Shown piece by piece: positions 34,136-42,793 of a stretch of 64,000 nt of DNA. The DNA comes from Nosema muscidifuracis. Its lineage: Eukaryota; Microsporidia; Nosematidae. The translations under genes were made by a program, and so were the position numbers. Numbering within the stretch: the first letter of the stretch is position 1; every line of letters begins with the position of its first letter. Under the pieces are notes generated by a model, which made no database searches, was not told the origin of the DNA, and saw only the letters and a program-made list of their open reading frames with translations. The DNA lies in contig JAIOKI010000008.1 of NCBI GenBank assembly GCA_028335825.1, positions 186,001 through 250,000 of the forward strand, written 5' to 3'.

Positions 34136-34753
34136 ATGTTAAAGTTCATAGTAAACATACTAAGCACTACTCTCGTCCTTTTTAATACATATAACCAATT
34201 CAAGGCAAAAAAAGAAGATAAGAATGTAAGAAGACTGTATGCTATATATTTCAAGGTAATGTGTATATTCCTTGTATTCGACAATGTTCTTTCTTTCTTC
34301 CTTAGTTTAGTACCTTTCTATCAGATAATCAAGTTATTTCTTATGATATGGTTGTCTGTACCAAAATGTAGTGGAGCAGTCTTCGTCTACAGATTCTATG
34401 TTAATGGATTAATGAAGACTTATGAAGATGATTTGGATAATTTTATAGAAAAATCTAAACTTACTTTCAGACAGACTCTTAGTAAATATTATGAGATGGC
34501 TTATGGTAAATATAGAGAAAGAAAAAATGCAGGAAAATCTTTTCTAAAATCTGTTAATGAGAAGAGTGAAGAAATTAAAAAAGATTTGATAAATGAAAAA
34601 GATGATTTAATGAATGATGTAATGAGTAAAGTACAAGATGAAAATGATAAAAATCAAATTTCTTCTAATATAAGAATAAATAAAAAATCTGAAAGTATGC
34701 TCGAAATAAATGATCAAGATGATTCAACTATGTCTATTTTAGAAGAGAATTAA
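34136..34753 (+). CDS. YOP1: TB2/DP1/HVA22 (REEP/Yop1-like) ER-shaping protein
   Basis: A 205-aa protein. Residues about 33-90 match the TB2/DP1/HVA22 domain: two hydrophobic hairpins (MCIFLVFDNVLSFFLSLVPF, then KLFLMIWLSVPKCSGAVFVY) followed by an amphipathic stretch. The P-F-Y, W-L-x-x-P and G-A-x-x-[VL]-Y positions are typical of the family. These proteins wedge into ER membrane, bend it into tubules and act with reticulons and Rab (Ypt) proteins. The C-terminal 100 residues are charged and low in complexity (Lys/Asp/Glu), longer than in yeast Yop1. The CCCC signal supports the start. Confidence 0.82.
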   Translation: MLKFIVNILSTTLVLFNTYNQFKAKKEDKNVRRLYAIYFKVMCIFLVFDNVLSFFLSLVPFYQIIKLFLMIWLSVPKCSGAVFVYRFYVNGLMKTYEDDLDNFIEKSKLTFRQTLSKYYEMAYGKYRERKNAGKSFLKSVNEKSEEIKKDLINEKDDLMNDVMSKVQDENDKNQISSNIRINKKSESMLEINDQDDSTMSILEEN

Positions 34754-34915
34754 ATGAATTGAGTATCAAATTAAGTTTTTAATAAATTAAACTAAAACCT
34801 TTTTGTTCTTAAAACAGAAATATACTTTTATTATTAAGAGTTAAATTTTAACCTTTTTATATATATTGATTATAAATATTTCTATAATGGTCAGTAAATA
34901 TTTTTTATTTTTTAA

Positions 34916-34988
34916 GCCCGATTAGCTCAGTCGGTAGAGCATTAGGCTCTTAACCTAAGGGTCGCGGGTTCGAGTCCCGCATCGGGTG
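34916..34988 (+). tRNA. tRNA-Lys (anticodon CTT)
   Basis: A 73-base tRNA folds fully: acceptor stem 34916-34922 with 34981-34987 (first pair a G-T wobble), D stem GCTC/GAGC, anticodon stem TTAGG/CCTAA with loop CTCTTAA, T arm GCGGG-TTCGAGT-CCCGC, and discriminator G. The anticodon CTT reads AAG (Lys). No intron and no encoded CCA. Internal A box (TAGCTCAGTCGG) and B box (GGTTCGAGTCC) are both present. Confidence 0.97.
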
Positions 34989-34994
34989 ATTTTG

Positions 34995-35000
34995 TTTTTT
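34995..35000 (+). terminator. Pol III T-run terminator
   Basis: TTTT followed by G and TTTTTT starts two bases past the tRNA-Lys; the longer run is the likely stop for RNA polymerase III. Confidence 0.7.
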
Positions 35001-35042
35001 ATTGGTTAACTTTTTTATAAAAATAAATCTACCCTTCTTTTT

Positions 35043-35351
35043 ATGATACACCAAATAAATCTTGAGAATATACAGACCACCACATTACAAATCCAAAAGA
35101 CCAAAACAAAGTTAAAACCTCTTTTGTACATAACTAATAATCAACCAGATATGTCTAAGAAATCTCTTCTTAAAATATACAAGGCTAACAAACAAATTGA
35201 AGATGAGTTAAAACATTTGATAAATTTTTTAGATAATAATATTGATTCACAAATCAAAGAGTTTAATGATTTTAAGACTGAAATATGTGTAACAGGTATT
35301 AGAAATAAAAGTTCTCAAATTACATGTTTATTGAATAATAATGATGATTAA
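35043..35351 (+). CDS. small hypothetical protein (102 aa)
   Basis: The start is supported by CCC at 35032-35034 (ACCCTTCTTTTTATG), which also sits just past the tRNA terminator. The protein is hydrophilic, with a Thr/Gln/Lys N-terminus, a helix with heptad-like Leu/Ile (about residues 38-75, YKANKQIEDELKHLINFLD) and a short Ser/Thr end. It has no signal peptide. The size and helical shape resemble small kinetochore, Mediator or SNARE-accessory subunits, but nothing specific is recognised. Confidence 0.6.
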   Translation: MIHQINLENIQTTTLQIQKTKTKLKPLLYITNNQPDMSKKSLLKIYKANKQIEDELKHLINFLDNNIDSQIKEFNDFKTEICVTGIRNKSSQITCLLNNNDD

Positions 35352-35394
35352 AATAATTTTATATGTAAAATATTTCTCTATACATAAATATAAT

Positions 35395-35612
35395 GTTAAT
35401 ACATAAATGGAATAATTAACTAATAAATAGAATGTTAATTTATAAATACATAAATATAATAATTAATAAATATAATAATCAACTAATAAATAGAATGTTA
35501 CTTTATAAATAGAATAACTAATTAATAAAAATAATAACTAACTAATAAAAATAATAATCAACTAATAAATAGAATGTTACTTTATAAATAGAATAATTAA
35601 CTAATAAATATA
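35395..35612. repeat. degenerate AT minisatellite (ACTAATAAATAGAATGTTA)
   Basis: AACTAATAAATAGAATGTTA and TTTATAAATAGAATAATTAA alternate several times in the spacer between two convergent genes. Confidence 0.75.
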
Positions 35613-35624
35613 TTATTAATAATT

Positions 35625-36245
35625 TTATTTTTTAGTTAATATAATATAAATACTTTCTTGTTCTATCCCACATTCCTCCACTTGAAATCCAATTTCTATA
35701 CAGAATCTTTTTAATTCATCCTTATCATATAAATAATAATACCTGTCAAATGTATCATTAAATTTAACGAAATAATCTTTCTTATCTATTTGTTTAAATT
35801 TAGATTTATGTTTAGTATCTTCATTCCATACATATAGAAGTATTTTCCCTGTATCTTTAAGTACCCTATACATCTCTCTCATAGCTTCTTGTCTCCTCTC
35901 ATGTGTACTTAAATGATGGATAACAGCTATACTAAGAATAAGATCAAAAGATTTATCTCTAAAAGGAAGACAAAGACAATCTCCTCTTATAGTAGGTGAT
36001 TTTATATATTTAAGAAGTTCCAATGAATAATCTAAACCTATAAATGTATTATAATTATCAATATTAAGATTTCTTCCATTACCACAACCATTATCTAAAT
36101 TTATATAATGAGGTTGGTTATTCTCTTTTATGAATTTTAATATCTTTGGCCATGTTTTTACTCTAGTGATATTAAAATCTGAAGCATGATTTGAATAAAA
36201 TTTATGGACATGTTTATTTTCAAAATCTTTATCATTTTTATTCAT
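35625..36245 (-). CDS. TRM9: Trm9-like tRNA wobble-uridine methyltransferase
   Basis: A 206-aa class I SAM methyltransferase. Motif I is [10 protein letters not shown] (about residues 50-60), motif II FIGLDYS and post-motif region [20 protein letters not shown], then [22 protein letters not shown] and LLYVWNED. This set is diagnostic of the Trm9/ALKBH8 family, which with the activator Trm112 methylates the carboxymethyl group of wobble uridine in tRNA-Arg and tRNA-Glu to give mcm5U. The length is slightly under yeast Trm9 (279 aa). CC directly precedes the ATG at 36245 on the coding strand. Confidence 0.85.
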   Translation of the reverse strand: MNKNDKDFENKHVHKFYSNHASDFNITRVKTWPKILKFIKENNQPHYINLDNGCGNGRNLNIDNYNTFIGLDYSLELLKYIKSPTIRGDCLCLPFRDKSFDLILSIAVIHHLSTHERRQEAMREMYRVLKDTGKILLYVWNEDTKHKSKFKQIDKKDYFVKFNDTFDRYYYLYDKDELKRFCIEIGFQVEECGIEQESIYIILTKK

Positions 36246-36270
36246 GGATAAGAAAATAAAAAAAATAAAA

Positions 36271-36450
36271 TCTATTCATAAAGTATTGATAAAGTAAGTT
36301 TTATTTATAAAGTATTAATAAAGTAAGATTTATTTATAAAGTAAAATTTATTCATAAAGTATTGATAAAGTAAGATTTATTTATAAAGTAAAATCTATTC
36401 ATAAAGTATTGATAAAGTAAATTTTATATTATTAATAAAGTAAGATTTAT
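36271..36450. repeat. minisatellite (TATTGATAAAGTAAGATTTA)
   Basis: TTCATAAAGTATTGATAAAG and TTTATTTATAAAGTAA units recur five to six times between the two divergent genes. Confidence 0.8.
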
Positions 36451-36512
36451 CTTAAAATATTATTTTATTAAATATCTTTATCAAAAATATATTTTATTTT
36501 TTTTTATTTTCT

Positions 36513-36516
36513 CCCC
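36513..36516 (+). promoter_or_regulatory. CCCC start-proximal signal
   Basis: TTTTCTCCCCATG: the run abuts the ATG at 36517. Confidence 0.65.
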
Positions 36517-37923
36517 ATGCATAAACTAATAAAAAATTTAGCTACACTCATCCACAAAAAAAAGAACAAATCTCCTTCAACACTTTTCTTATCATCTTTA
36601 TCATACAATCCCACAGAAATAAACACAGATCATCTCAATATAGAAAATTTAGTTACTAAAATCAAATTAAGATCTTATAAAGGATATTTAATATTTAATA
36701 CCTTAGAATTATCTCCTATAAATATTTCTTTATTGTATGTACTTACTAATATAAATAGACCAGTATTAAATATTCCCTTAAAAAAAATAGCATTAGGATT
36801 TACTAATAATATTAATATATATAAAGATATAGTAGATGTACATATATTTAATATATTAGAGATTATACATAATAATACACTATTATATTTAAGTATTAAA
36901 GATGAGTATAATAATATTGGTAATTATAATAGTGGTAATTATAATGGTTGTATTAATAGTGGTGATTATAATAGTAATAATTGTAATATTGGTAATTGTA
37001 ATAATTATAATAGTAATAATAATGCTAATAATTATACTACCAATTATATTACTACCAATAATAAAATAACTACTACTACTAATAATAATACTACCAATTA
37101 TACTGCTAATAATAATTATATAAAGGAATATGAAAAAAGAGTAATTGAACAGAATAATGATATATTAGATTTTTATATAGGTATGTATGATATTTATTTA
37201 AGAATGAAATATATAAAAGAAAATAAAGAAGAAATTAAAAATATAAAAAAAGAAATAAAAATATCAGAAGAAAAAAGATTAGAAATTCAAAAATATTTAA
37301 TTTTATTTAAAAAGATATTTTTAATAGAAAGAAGTGATTTTTTAGAGAATTTATTTTACAATTTTAAACAGATAAAGAAAATGTCAAAAATGAGTTATTT
37401 ATACATTTTACAAGAAACTATAAAATCAACTTTTAATTATAAAATAGATCTAGAAATTATTCTTAATGACTCATCATCAAATAATTTTAATTTATTTATA
37501 AATGTACCTAATCATTTAGAAAATATACTTACTAAAGAATATATATTAAAATTAAGTAATATATTTAAATTTATGTATAAGATTAAGAAGGTAGAATATT
37601 TATGCAGAAAAAAGAAGAATATTATTTTTACTAGATTAATTTATAAAATATATTTTTATATTTGTGAAGAAGTATTTAATAATTATTTAATAGAAGTTAA
37701 TGGTAATTCTGAAGATATTAAAAAAATATTAGATGAGAATATTATAAATATAATTAATAAGATATATCTTAATGATAATATGTTTTATAAAATAATTAAA
37801 GAATTAGAGAATACTTTAGTAAGAAGTTTAGTAGAAAATATTAAATTTAATGATGAGTATTTAAAAGATTTATTAAGAGAGATGTATAAAAAGACAGAGA
37901 ATGAGATATTTTTAATAAGTTGA
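36517..37923 (+). CDS. gamma-tubulin complex component-like protein (Spc97/Spc98 type)
   Basis: A 468-aa protein. The C-terminal half matches the GCP C-terminal domain: FLIERSDFLENLFYNFKQ, then a short loop, then a stretch with NVPNHLENILTKE and ILKLSNIFKFMYKIKKVEY, then paired helices to the end. GCP proteins bind gamma-tubulin and nucleate microtubules at the spindle plaque. Residues 131-200 are an Asn/Tyr/Thr/Gly low-complexity insert between the N-terminal part and this domain. The protein is short for a GCP (yeast Spc97/98 are over 800 aa). Whether it is the GCP2 or GCP3 equivalent cannot be told. Start supported by CCCC. Confidence 0.6.
   Translation: MHKLIKNLATLIHKKKNKSPSTLFLSSLSYNPTEINTDHLNIENLVTKIKLRSYKGYLIFNTLELSPINISLLYVLTNINRPVLNIPLKKIALGFTNNINIYKDIVDVHIFNILEIIHNNTLLYLSIKDEYNNIGNYNSGNYNGCINSGDYNSNNCNIGNCNNYNSNNNANNYTTNYITTNNKITTTTNNNTTNYTANNNYIKEYEKRVIEQNNDILDFYIGMYDIYLRMKYIKENKEEIKNIKKEIKISEEKRLEIQKYLILFKKIFLIERSDFLENLFYNFKQIKKMSKMSYLYILQETIKSTFNYKIDLEIILNDSSSNNFNLFINVPNHLENILTKEYILKLSNIFKFMYKIKKVEYLCRKKKNIIFTRLIYKIYFYICEEVFNNYLIEVNGNSEDIKKILDENIINIINKIYLNDNMFYKIIKELENTLVRSLVENIKFNDEYLKDLLREMYKKTENEIFLIS
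36907..37116 (+). repeat. in-frame trinucleotide-like Asn/Tyr/Thr insert
   Basis: AATAATATTGGTAATTATAA-type and ACTACTACTAATAAT-type runs encode N-rich residues 131-200 of the GCP-like protein, with no stop or frame change. Confidence 0.85.
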
Positions 37924-38090
37924 TATGTTAATAAGTTGGTAATGTTGATATAAAATAAGTTGGTAATGTTAATAAATTGATATAAATTAAATATGTATAA
38001 TCAAATATATAACAATAAATATATAAATTAAATATGTATAATCAAATATATAAATTAAATATAATATATAACAATAAATACATCAAAAAT
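37922..38090. repeat. AT minisatellite (AAATTAAATATGTATAATCA)
   Basis: AAGTTGGTAATGTTRATA occurs twice, followed by two to three copies of AAATTAAATATGTATAATCA. It fills the convergent spacer. Confidence 0.75.
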
Positions 38091-38103
38091 AAAATAAAAT
38101 ACC

Positions 38104-38766
38104 TCACAACTCTTTAATTGTCTTATTCTTACTTATTATATCTTTAATAAATTCCTTATCTTCAATAATCTCAATCTTTTCTATAATTACATCTTCAACA
38201 GGTCTATCTCTCATATCAGTAGGTACATCATTAATTTCTTTTAATACATCTAAACTACCAATAACTTGACCAAATACTACATGTTTATTATCAAGATGAG
38301 GAAGATCAGTCATACATATAAAAAATTGACATCCATTAGTATTTTTACCACTATTAGCCATAGAAATACTTCCTTTAACATTCTTATAAATAAAATTCTC
38401 ATCTGGAAATTTATTATTATTATATATTGATACAGATCCTGTACCATTTTTATTTACCATATCTCCACCTTGTATAACAAAATCTTTAATTATTCTATGG
38501 AATATACTTCCTGTATATTCATATTTAGTATTATTAATTGTATATCCACGAGAGAAACTTATAAAATTATCTACTGTTTTTGGTACTTTCTCTTTATATA
38601 AAATGAAATGGATAGGATGAGTTACAAAAGTAGAAGAATTTCTTGGTTTATATTTTATCATAAAATATCCTAAAATGTCATTTTCTGATATACTTAATGT
38701 TTTATAATCTATTGGTAGATCATTGAAGGATTGTTTAGATAAAATAGTAAGAAAGAAGAGTAACAT
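38104..38766 (-). CDS. secretory-pathway cyclophilin (peptidyl-prolyl isomerase)
   Basis: A 220-aa protein. Residues 1-12 (MLLFFLTILSKQ) are a signal peptide, so it should work in the ER lumen or outside. The cyclophilin core is clear: FHRIIKDFVIQGGD (residues 89-102, with catalytic Arg91), SMANSGKNTNGCQFFI (about 135-150) and KHVVFGQVI. The residue matching Trp121 of human cyclophilin A, the cyclosporin contact, is His157 here (LPHLDNKH), which predicts weak cyclosporin binding. There is a 20-residue C-terminal extension with Lys/Ile. CCC lies five bases before the ATG on the coding strand (38772-38774). The ER-type cyclophilin helps fold secreted proteins. Confidence 0.9.
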   Translation of the reverse strand: MLLFFLTILSKQSFNDLPIDYKTLSISENDILGYFMIKYKPRNSSTFVTHPIHFILYKEKVPKTVDNFISFSRGYTINNTKYEYTGSIFHRIIKDFVIQGGDMVNKNGTGSVSIYNNNKFPDENFIYKNVKGSISMANSGKNTNGCQFFICMTDLPHLDNKHVVFGQVIGSLDVLKEINDVPTDMRDRPVEDVIIEKIEIIEDKEFIKDIISKNKTIKEL

Positions 38767-38771
38767 TTTAA

Positions 38772-38774
38772 GGG
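38772..38774 (-). promoter_or_regulatory. CCC start-proximal signal
   Basis: Coding strand TACCCTTAAAATG before the cyclophilin start. Confidence 0.65.
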
Positions 38775-38850
38775 TAAAAAAATTACAATATTTATTTCAT
38801 TTATAATATATTAAAAATATAAGTATATTTATTTTATTGTTTATATATAA

Positions 38851-39030
38851 TAAGTATATTATATTTTTTAATTGTTGATAATATATATAAGTATATTATA
38901 TTTTTTAATTGTTGATAATATATATAAGTATAATATATATACTAAATGGTTGATAATATATATACTAAATTTATATTATATTTACTTTATGGTTGATAAT
39001 ATAAATAAGTAATAAAAATTTTTAATATAT
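38851..39030. repeat. 37-bp minisatellite, two perfect copies plus decayed ones
   Basis: TAAGTATATTATATTTTTTA and its continuation ATTGTTGATAATATATA occur identically at 38851-38887 and 38888-38924. Shorter degenerate copies (GGTTGATAATATATA) follow. Confidence 0.88.
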
Positions 39031-39097
39031 ATACTAAATTTATAATATATAAATTAAATATAATAAAACAAATACAATATAAATATAATAAATAAAA

Positions 39098-40537
39098 TTA
39101 TTTATTTTCACTTATATTTTTAACTACCTCATACAATAAAGGAAGTCCTCTTCCTGTCATTCCACTACCATACAATATCTTATTCCTATGATCCCAATCT
39201 ACTCCTGCTATATCAAAATGAGTCCATTTAACTTTTTTATCTACAAATTCATTAAGGAAAATAGCTGCTGTACAAGACCCTCCTTTTCTACCTCCAGAAT
39301 TCTTTAAATCTGAAACATTAGATTTCATACTAGAAATGAAAAGAGAAGATAATGGCATTCTCCAAGCAGGATCATTAGATTCAATACTTGAATCATAAAT
39401 TAATTCTGCTAATTTATCATCATTACTAAAATATCCTATAAAATTATCTCCTAATGCTACAGATATAGCACCAGTTAATGTAGCAATATCTAATAAATAT
39501 TTAGGTTTAGATTCTTGTGCAAATGATATAGCATCTCCTAAAATTAATCTTCCTTCTGCATCTGTATTATCAATCTCTACACTTATACCAGACATACCAA
39601 TATGTACATCACCTGGTTTAGTAGCTACTCCTCCTGGCATATTTTCTGTAAGAGGTAAAATAGCTTCAATATTTATATTAAGTTTCATATCTGATACTAA
39701 TTTAATAGTAGATAAAACAGTAGCAGCTCCCATCATATCACCTTTCATAGCTGACATATTAGAAGAAGGTTTAAGAGAAATACCACCAGTATCAAAAGTA
39801 ATACCTTTTCCAACTAAAGATATATCTACTTCTTCAGTAGATTTACCTTTATAAATAATTTTAATTAATTTTGGATCTTGTTTAGAACCTTGTGCTACTC
39901 CTAATAATAAATTCATATTCTTCTCTTTCATAAAATCTTTATTAAATACTTCTACTTTTAAATCATTACAATATTTTTTAGTATATTCTACAAAAAGTGT
40001 AGGTGTCATTAAATTAGCTGGTGTATCTCCTAAAAATCTAACGAAATTTTGTCCGTTATAAATATTAATAAAATATTTAACATCTTCTGATCCTAATATA
40101 GAAATACTGGAAATATTCTTCTTATCTTTATTAAGGAAATTATATTTATAATAAGCTAGAACAATTCCAGAAATAAATTCTCTTTTATATTCAGTAAATT
40201 CAATATTAAAATTAAGATGTTCTTCTAAATAAATTAAATTTCTTAATACAGATGCACCAGCTGTACTTGCATTTTCTTTAACTTGTAATAAATCAATACT
40301 AAGATCTCCTATAGAAGAAAATATTGTAATACTATTATCATCTTCAAAATTAATATAAGTTATATTAGATTTACCTGAAGCTTTATTCTTCTTTAAAAAT
40401 GAAGTATGAAAATCTGAATAAGATTTGTTAAGAATTTTGTATTCTTCATCTTTCTTTTCATAAATTATAATTTTAACTGTTCTACCATCTTTCTTATCAG
40501 TATGTACTTTAAGTTTTTCGTAGTCTAGTAGATCCAT
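39098..40537 (-). CDS. leucyl aminopeptidase (M17 family)
   Basis: A 479-aa protein of normal M17 length. The two-zinc active site is complete: Lys244, Asp249 (GKGITFDTGG), Asp267 (MKGDMMGA), and NTDAEGRL with Asp326, Glu328 and catalytic Arg330. The N-terminal regulatory domain spans about residues 1-160. The enzyme forms hexamers in the cytosol and releases N-terminal amino acids from peptides, feeding amino-acid recycling in a parasite that makes few of its own. Start supported by a CCCC run at 40542-40545. It is the first of four same-strand genes (39098-44551). Confidence 0.95.
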   Translation of the reverse strand: MDLLDYEKLKVHTDKKDGRTVKIIIYEKKDEEYKILNKSYSDFHTSFLKKNKASGKSNITYINFEDDNSITIFSSIGDLSIDLLQVKENASTAGASVLRNLIYLEEHLNFNIEFTEYKREFISGIVLAYYKYNFLNKDKKNISSISILGSEDVKYFINIYNGQNFVRFLGDTPANLMTPTLFVEYTKKYCNDLKVEVFNKDFMKEKNMNLLLGVAQGSKQDPKLIKIIYKGKSTEEVDISLVGKGITFDTGGISLKPSSNMSAMKGDMMGAATVLSTIKLVSDMKLNINIEAILPLTENMPGGVATKPGDVHIGMSGISVEIDNTDAEGRLILGDAISFAQESKPKYLLDIATLTGAISVALGDNFIGYFSNDDKLAELIYDSSIESNDPAWRMPLSSLFISSMKSNVSDLKNSGGRKGGSCTAAIFLNEFVDKKVKWTHFDIAGVDWDHRNKILYGSGMTGRGLPLLYEVVKNISENK

Positions 40538-40541
40538 TTTA

Positions 40542-40545
40542 GGGG
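40542..40545 (-). promoter_or_regulatory. CCCC start-proximal signal
   Basis: Coding strand TACCCCTAAAATG before the aminopeptidase start. Confidence 0.65.
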
Positions 40546-40557
40546 TATAAAAAAATT

Positions 40558-40705
40558 GAAAAAATATGGCATTGATTTGAAAAAATTTGACATTGATTTA
40601 TAAAAATGGTATTTAATAATATTTTTTGAGAATTTGACATTGATTTGAAAAATATGGTATTTAATAATATTTTTGGAGAATTTGACATTTAATAATATTT
40701 TATTA
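40558..40705. repeat. 47-bp minisatellite, three copies
   Basis: TTTGACATTGATTTRWAAAA begins at 40586, 40633 and 40681 (last copy shortened), a period of 47-48 bp, directly upstream of the aminopeptidase start signal. Confidence 0.85.
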
Positions 40706-41038
40706 TGAAATTTATATTTCATTTATATTTTACTTTTATATGGTAGAATATTTAAAATAGACTGTACATAATAACATAAATAAGGGTAAAGAAAATAATA
40801 ATTATTATTTATTCTTGAATAAAATTTTTCTATATGATTTACAAATAGAAATTATCATTTAAAAAAATCTATTCATTGATCCTTAATTTTATATAATTAT
40901 TTTTAATATATTTTATCTTATCATTATAAAATAATTTTTTATATCAAGATTCTTCTTATCATTATAAATATTTTTTTTATAAATATTCTTTATATCAAAA
41001 TTTTTCTTAAATTTTAAAATAATTCTTCTTATCATTTC

Positions 41039-42316
41039 TTATAATGAAGATTCTTCAATCATCTTTTTTATTTCTAATTTAGCTTTATCTAAAAAATAAA
41101 CTTTTTGTTCATTAATTTTCTCTTCAAAATAATCTGCTAAATATGAAAAATCATTCCCATCAAATTTACATTTTTTTTTAATAATTTCTAATATTTCATC
41201 TAATGTTTTACAATAAAATCTTTTACTTAATATTCTTTTCAAAAAATATTTAAAACAATCAATTAATTGATTTTCAATAAGTAATATAATTTTTATATCA
41301 TCTAATAAAATACAATTATGTATTTCTTTAATTAATTCTTTTTGTTCATAATAATATTTATAATAAAAAATGAATACATCTTCTATTAAATCTATTAAAG
41401 GTTTTATCTTGTTAATTTTTAATATTGATTCTTTACATTTATTTCTTAAAAAAATTGTAATAAAAATATTGGCTTCTTTGACTAATCCTTTAAAATTTAA
41501 ATATTTTATAAATTTTATAAACTTCTGTTTATCATAGAATTTTATTCTATTAATATTTTTTATATCAATATTTGTTAATAAATCATATTTTTCTGTATAC
41601 ATTAAATATTCAATTAAATCAGAATTATTATTATCTTGTTTATCTACCTCTTCTAATATAAAATCTTCATAAGAATAACTTAATTCTTTAAACATTTCAT
41701 AAAACTTTTTTATTCTATCAATTTCCCCATAAAATATCATCTCTGATTGAGATATTTTAATTTTAATCTCTTCTGAATTATATTTAATATCAATTACTGT
41801 ATAATTAAAAGCATTAACTAATTGATACATTCTAGTATCTTCTATAACTTTTCCTATTATTAAAATATCATTGGTCAATAAAAGAACATACTTATCATTC
41901 TTAATAGAAAAGAAATCAAAATATTCCAAATACCTTTCACCAGTATCAAATGAATTTATATCAGTAGTAAATTTTGATACTAAACTTTTAAATTCTAGTA
42001 ACTTTTTTTTGTTTACTACTTTATCCTTCTCTTTATAATTTATGCTAAGATTTATTTTTTTTAAATCTGTTGAAATATCTTTTAACTCATTAAGTGATCT
42101 ATAAACATTTTCGTATGTGTATAATATCTCAAGAAGAGTGTTACTATTATTTATAAATGATTTAAATATTTCAGTTTCAATATCTTTTTTTATTTTTTCT
42201 ATATCATCCTTTTCACTTTCTATTACTGATTTTTCATATGTAGGAAGTGTTTCATTTAAATATTTTATTAGGTTTATATTTTTGTATTTTATAAGTTTTG
42301 AGTTTATATCTGTCAT
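41039..42316 (-). CDS. EXO84: Exo84-like exocyst subunit
   Basis: A 425-aa protein in three parts. First, an N-terminal coiled coil including LLEILYTYENVYRSLNELKD (about residues 60-80), typical of Vps51/Exo84 N-termini. Second, a PH domain (about 125-215) with YLEYFDFFSI, KYVLLLTNDILIIGK and a final helix IDRIKKFYEMFK. Third, helical bundles to the end, including LNFKGLVKEANIFI and FIFYYKYYYEQKELI, which match the Exo84 C-terminal pattern. Exo84 is part of the octameric tether that docks secretory vesicles with the plasma membrane; the PH domain binds Rho/Ral or lipids. A CCCC run at 42320-42323 marks the start. Another exocyst subunit (Sec3) has an N-terminal PH-like domain and is the main alternative. 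Confidence 0.65.
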   Translation of the reverse strand: MTDINSKLIKYKNINLIKYLNETLPTYEKSVIESEKDDIEKIKKDIETEIFKSFINNSNTLLEILYTYENVYRSLNELKDISTDLKKINLSINYKEKDKVVNKKKLLEFKSLVSKFTTDINSFDTGERYLEYFDFFSIKNDKYVLLLTNDILIIGKVIEDTRMYQLVNAFNYTVIDIKYNSEEIKIKISQSEMIFYGEIDRIKKFYEMFKELSYSYEDFILEEVDKQDNNNSDLIEYLMYTEKYDLLTNIDIKNINRIKFYDKQKFIKFIKYLNFKGLVKEANIFITIFLRNKCKESILKINKIKPLIDLIEDVFIFYYKYYYEQKELIKEIHNCILLDDIKIILLIENQLIDCFKYFLKRILSKRFYCKTLDEILEIIKKKCKFDGNDFSYLADYFEEKINEQKVYFLDKAKLEIKKMIEESSL

Positions 42317-42319
42317 AAA

Positions 42320-42323
42320 GGGG
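42320..42323 (-). promoter_or_regulatory. CCCC start-proximal signal
   Basis: Coding strand TACCCCTTTATG before the Exo84-like start. Confidence 0.65.
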
Positions 42324-42477
42324 TAAAAAGTAATTAGTAATGTTTAATTATAAGTGTTCAATTATAAATTTTATATTAGTAATATTATAAATTTTTTATA
42401 TTAGTAATATTATAAATTTTTTATATAAGGATAATGAAATAATTTAGCATTGCATAAAAATAAAAGTTAAAAAATAA

Positions 42478-42735
42478 CAGAGAAATAGATCTTCAATATT
42501 AAAAGACCTTATAAATAAAATTTAGAAATTGATTAATTCTATATATTAAAAGACCTTATAATAAGATTTAGAAATAGATCTTCAATATTAAAATAAATGA
42601 ATACTTTAATATTAAAGACCTTAAAAATAAAATATAGAAATAGATCTTCAATATAAAAATAAATAAATACTTTAATATCAAAAGACCTTATAAATAAAAT
42701 ATAGAAATAGATCTTCAATATTAAAAAATATATAT
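42478..42735. repeat. AT minisatellite (AGAAATAGATCTTCAATATTA)
   Basis: AGAAATAGATCTTCAATATT and AAAAGACCTTATAAATAAAA occur four to five times with spacing of about 60-80 bp, between Exo84-like and GlyRS genes. Confidence 0.85.
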
Positions 42736-42793
42736 AAATAAAATATATAAAATAAATATATAAAATAAATTATATAAAATAAATAAATTTATT

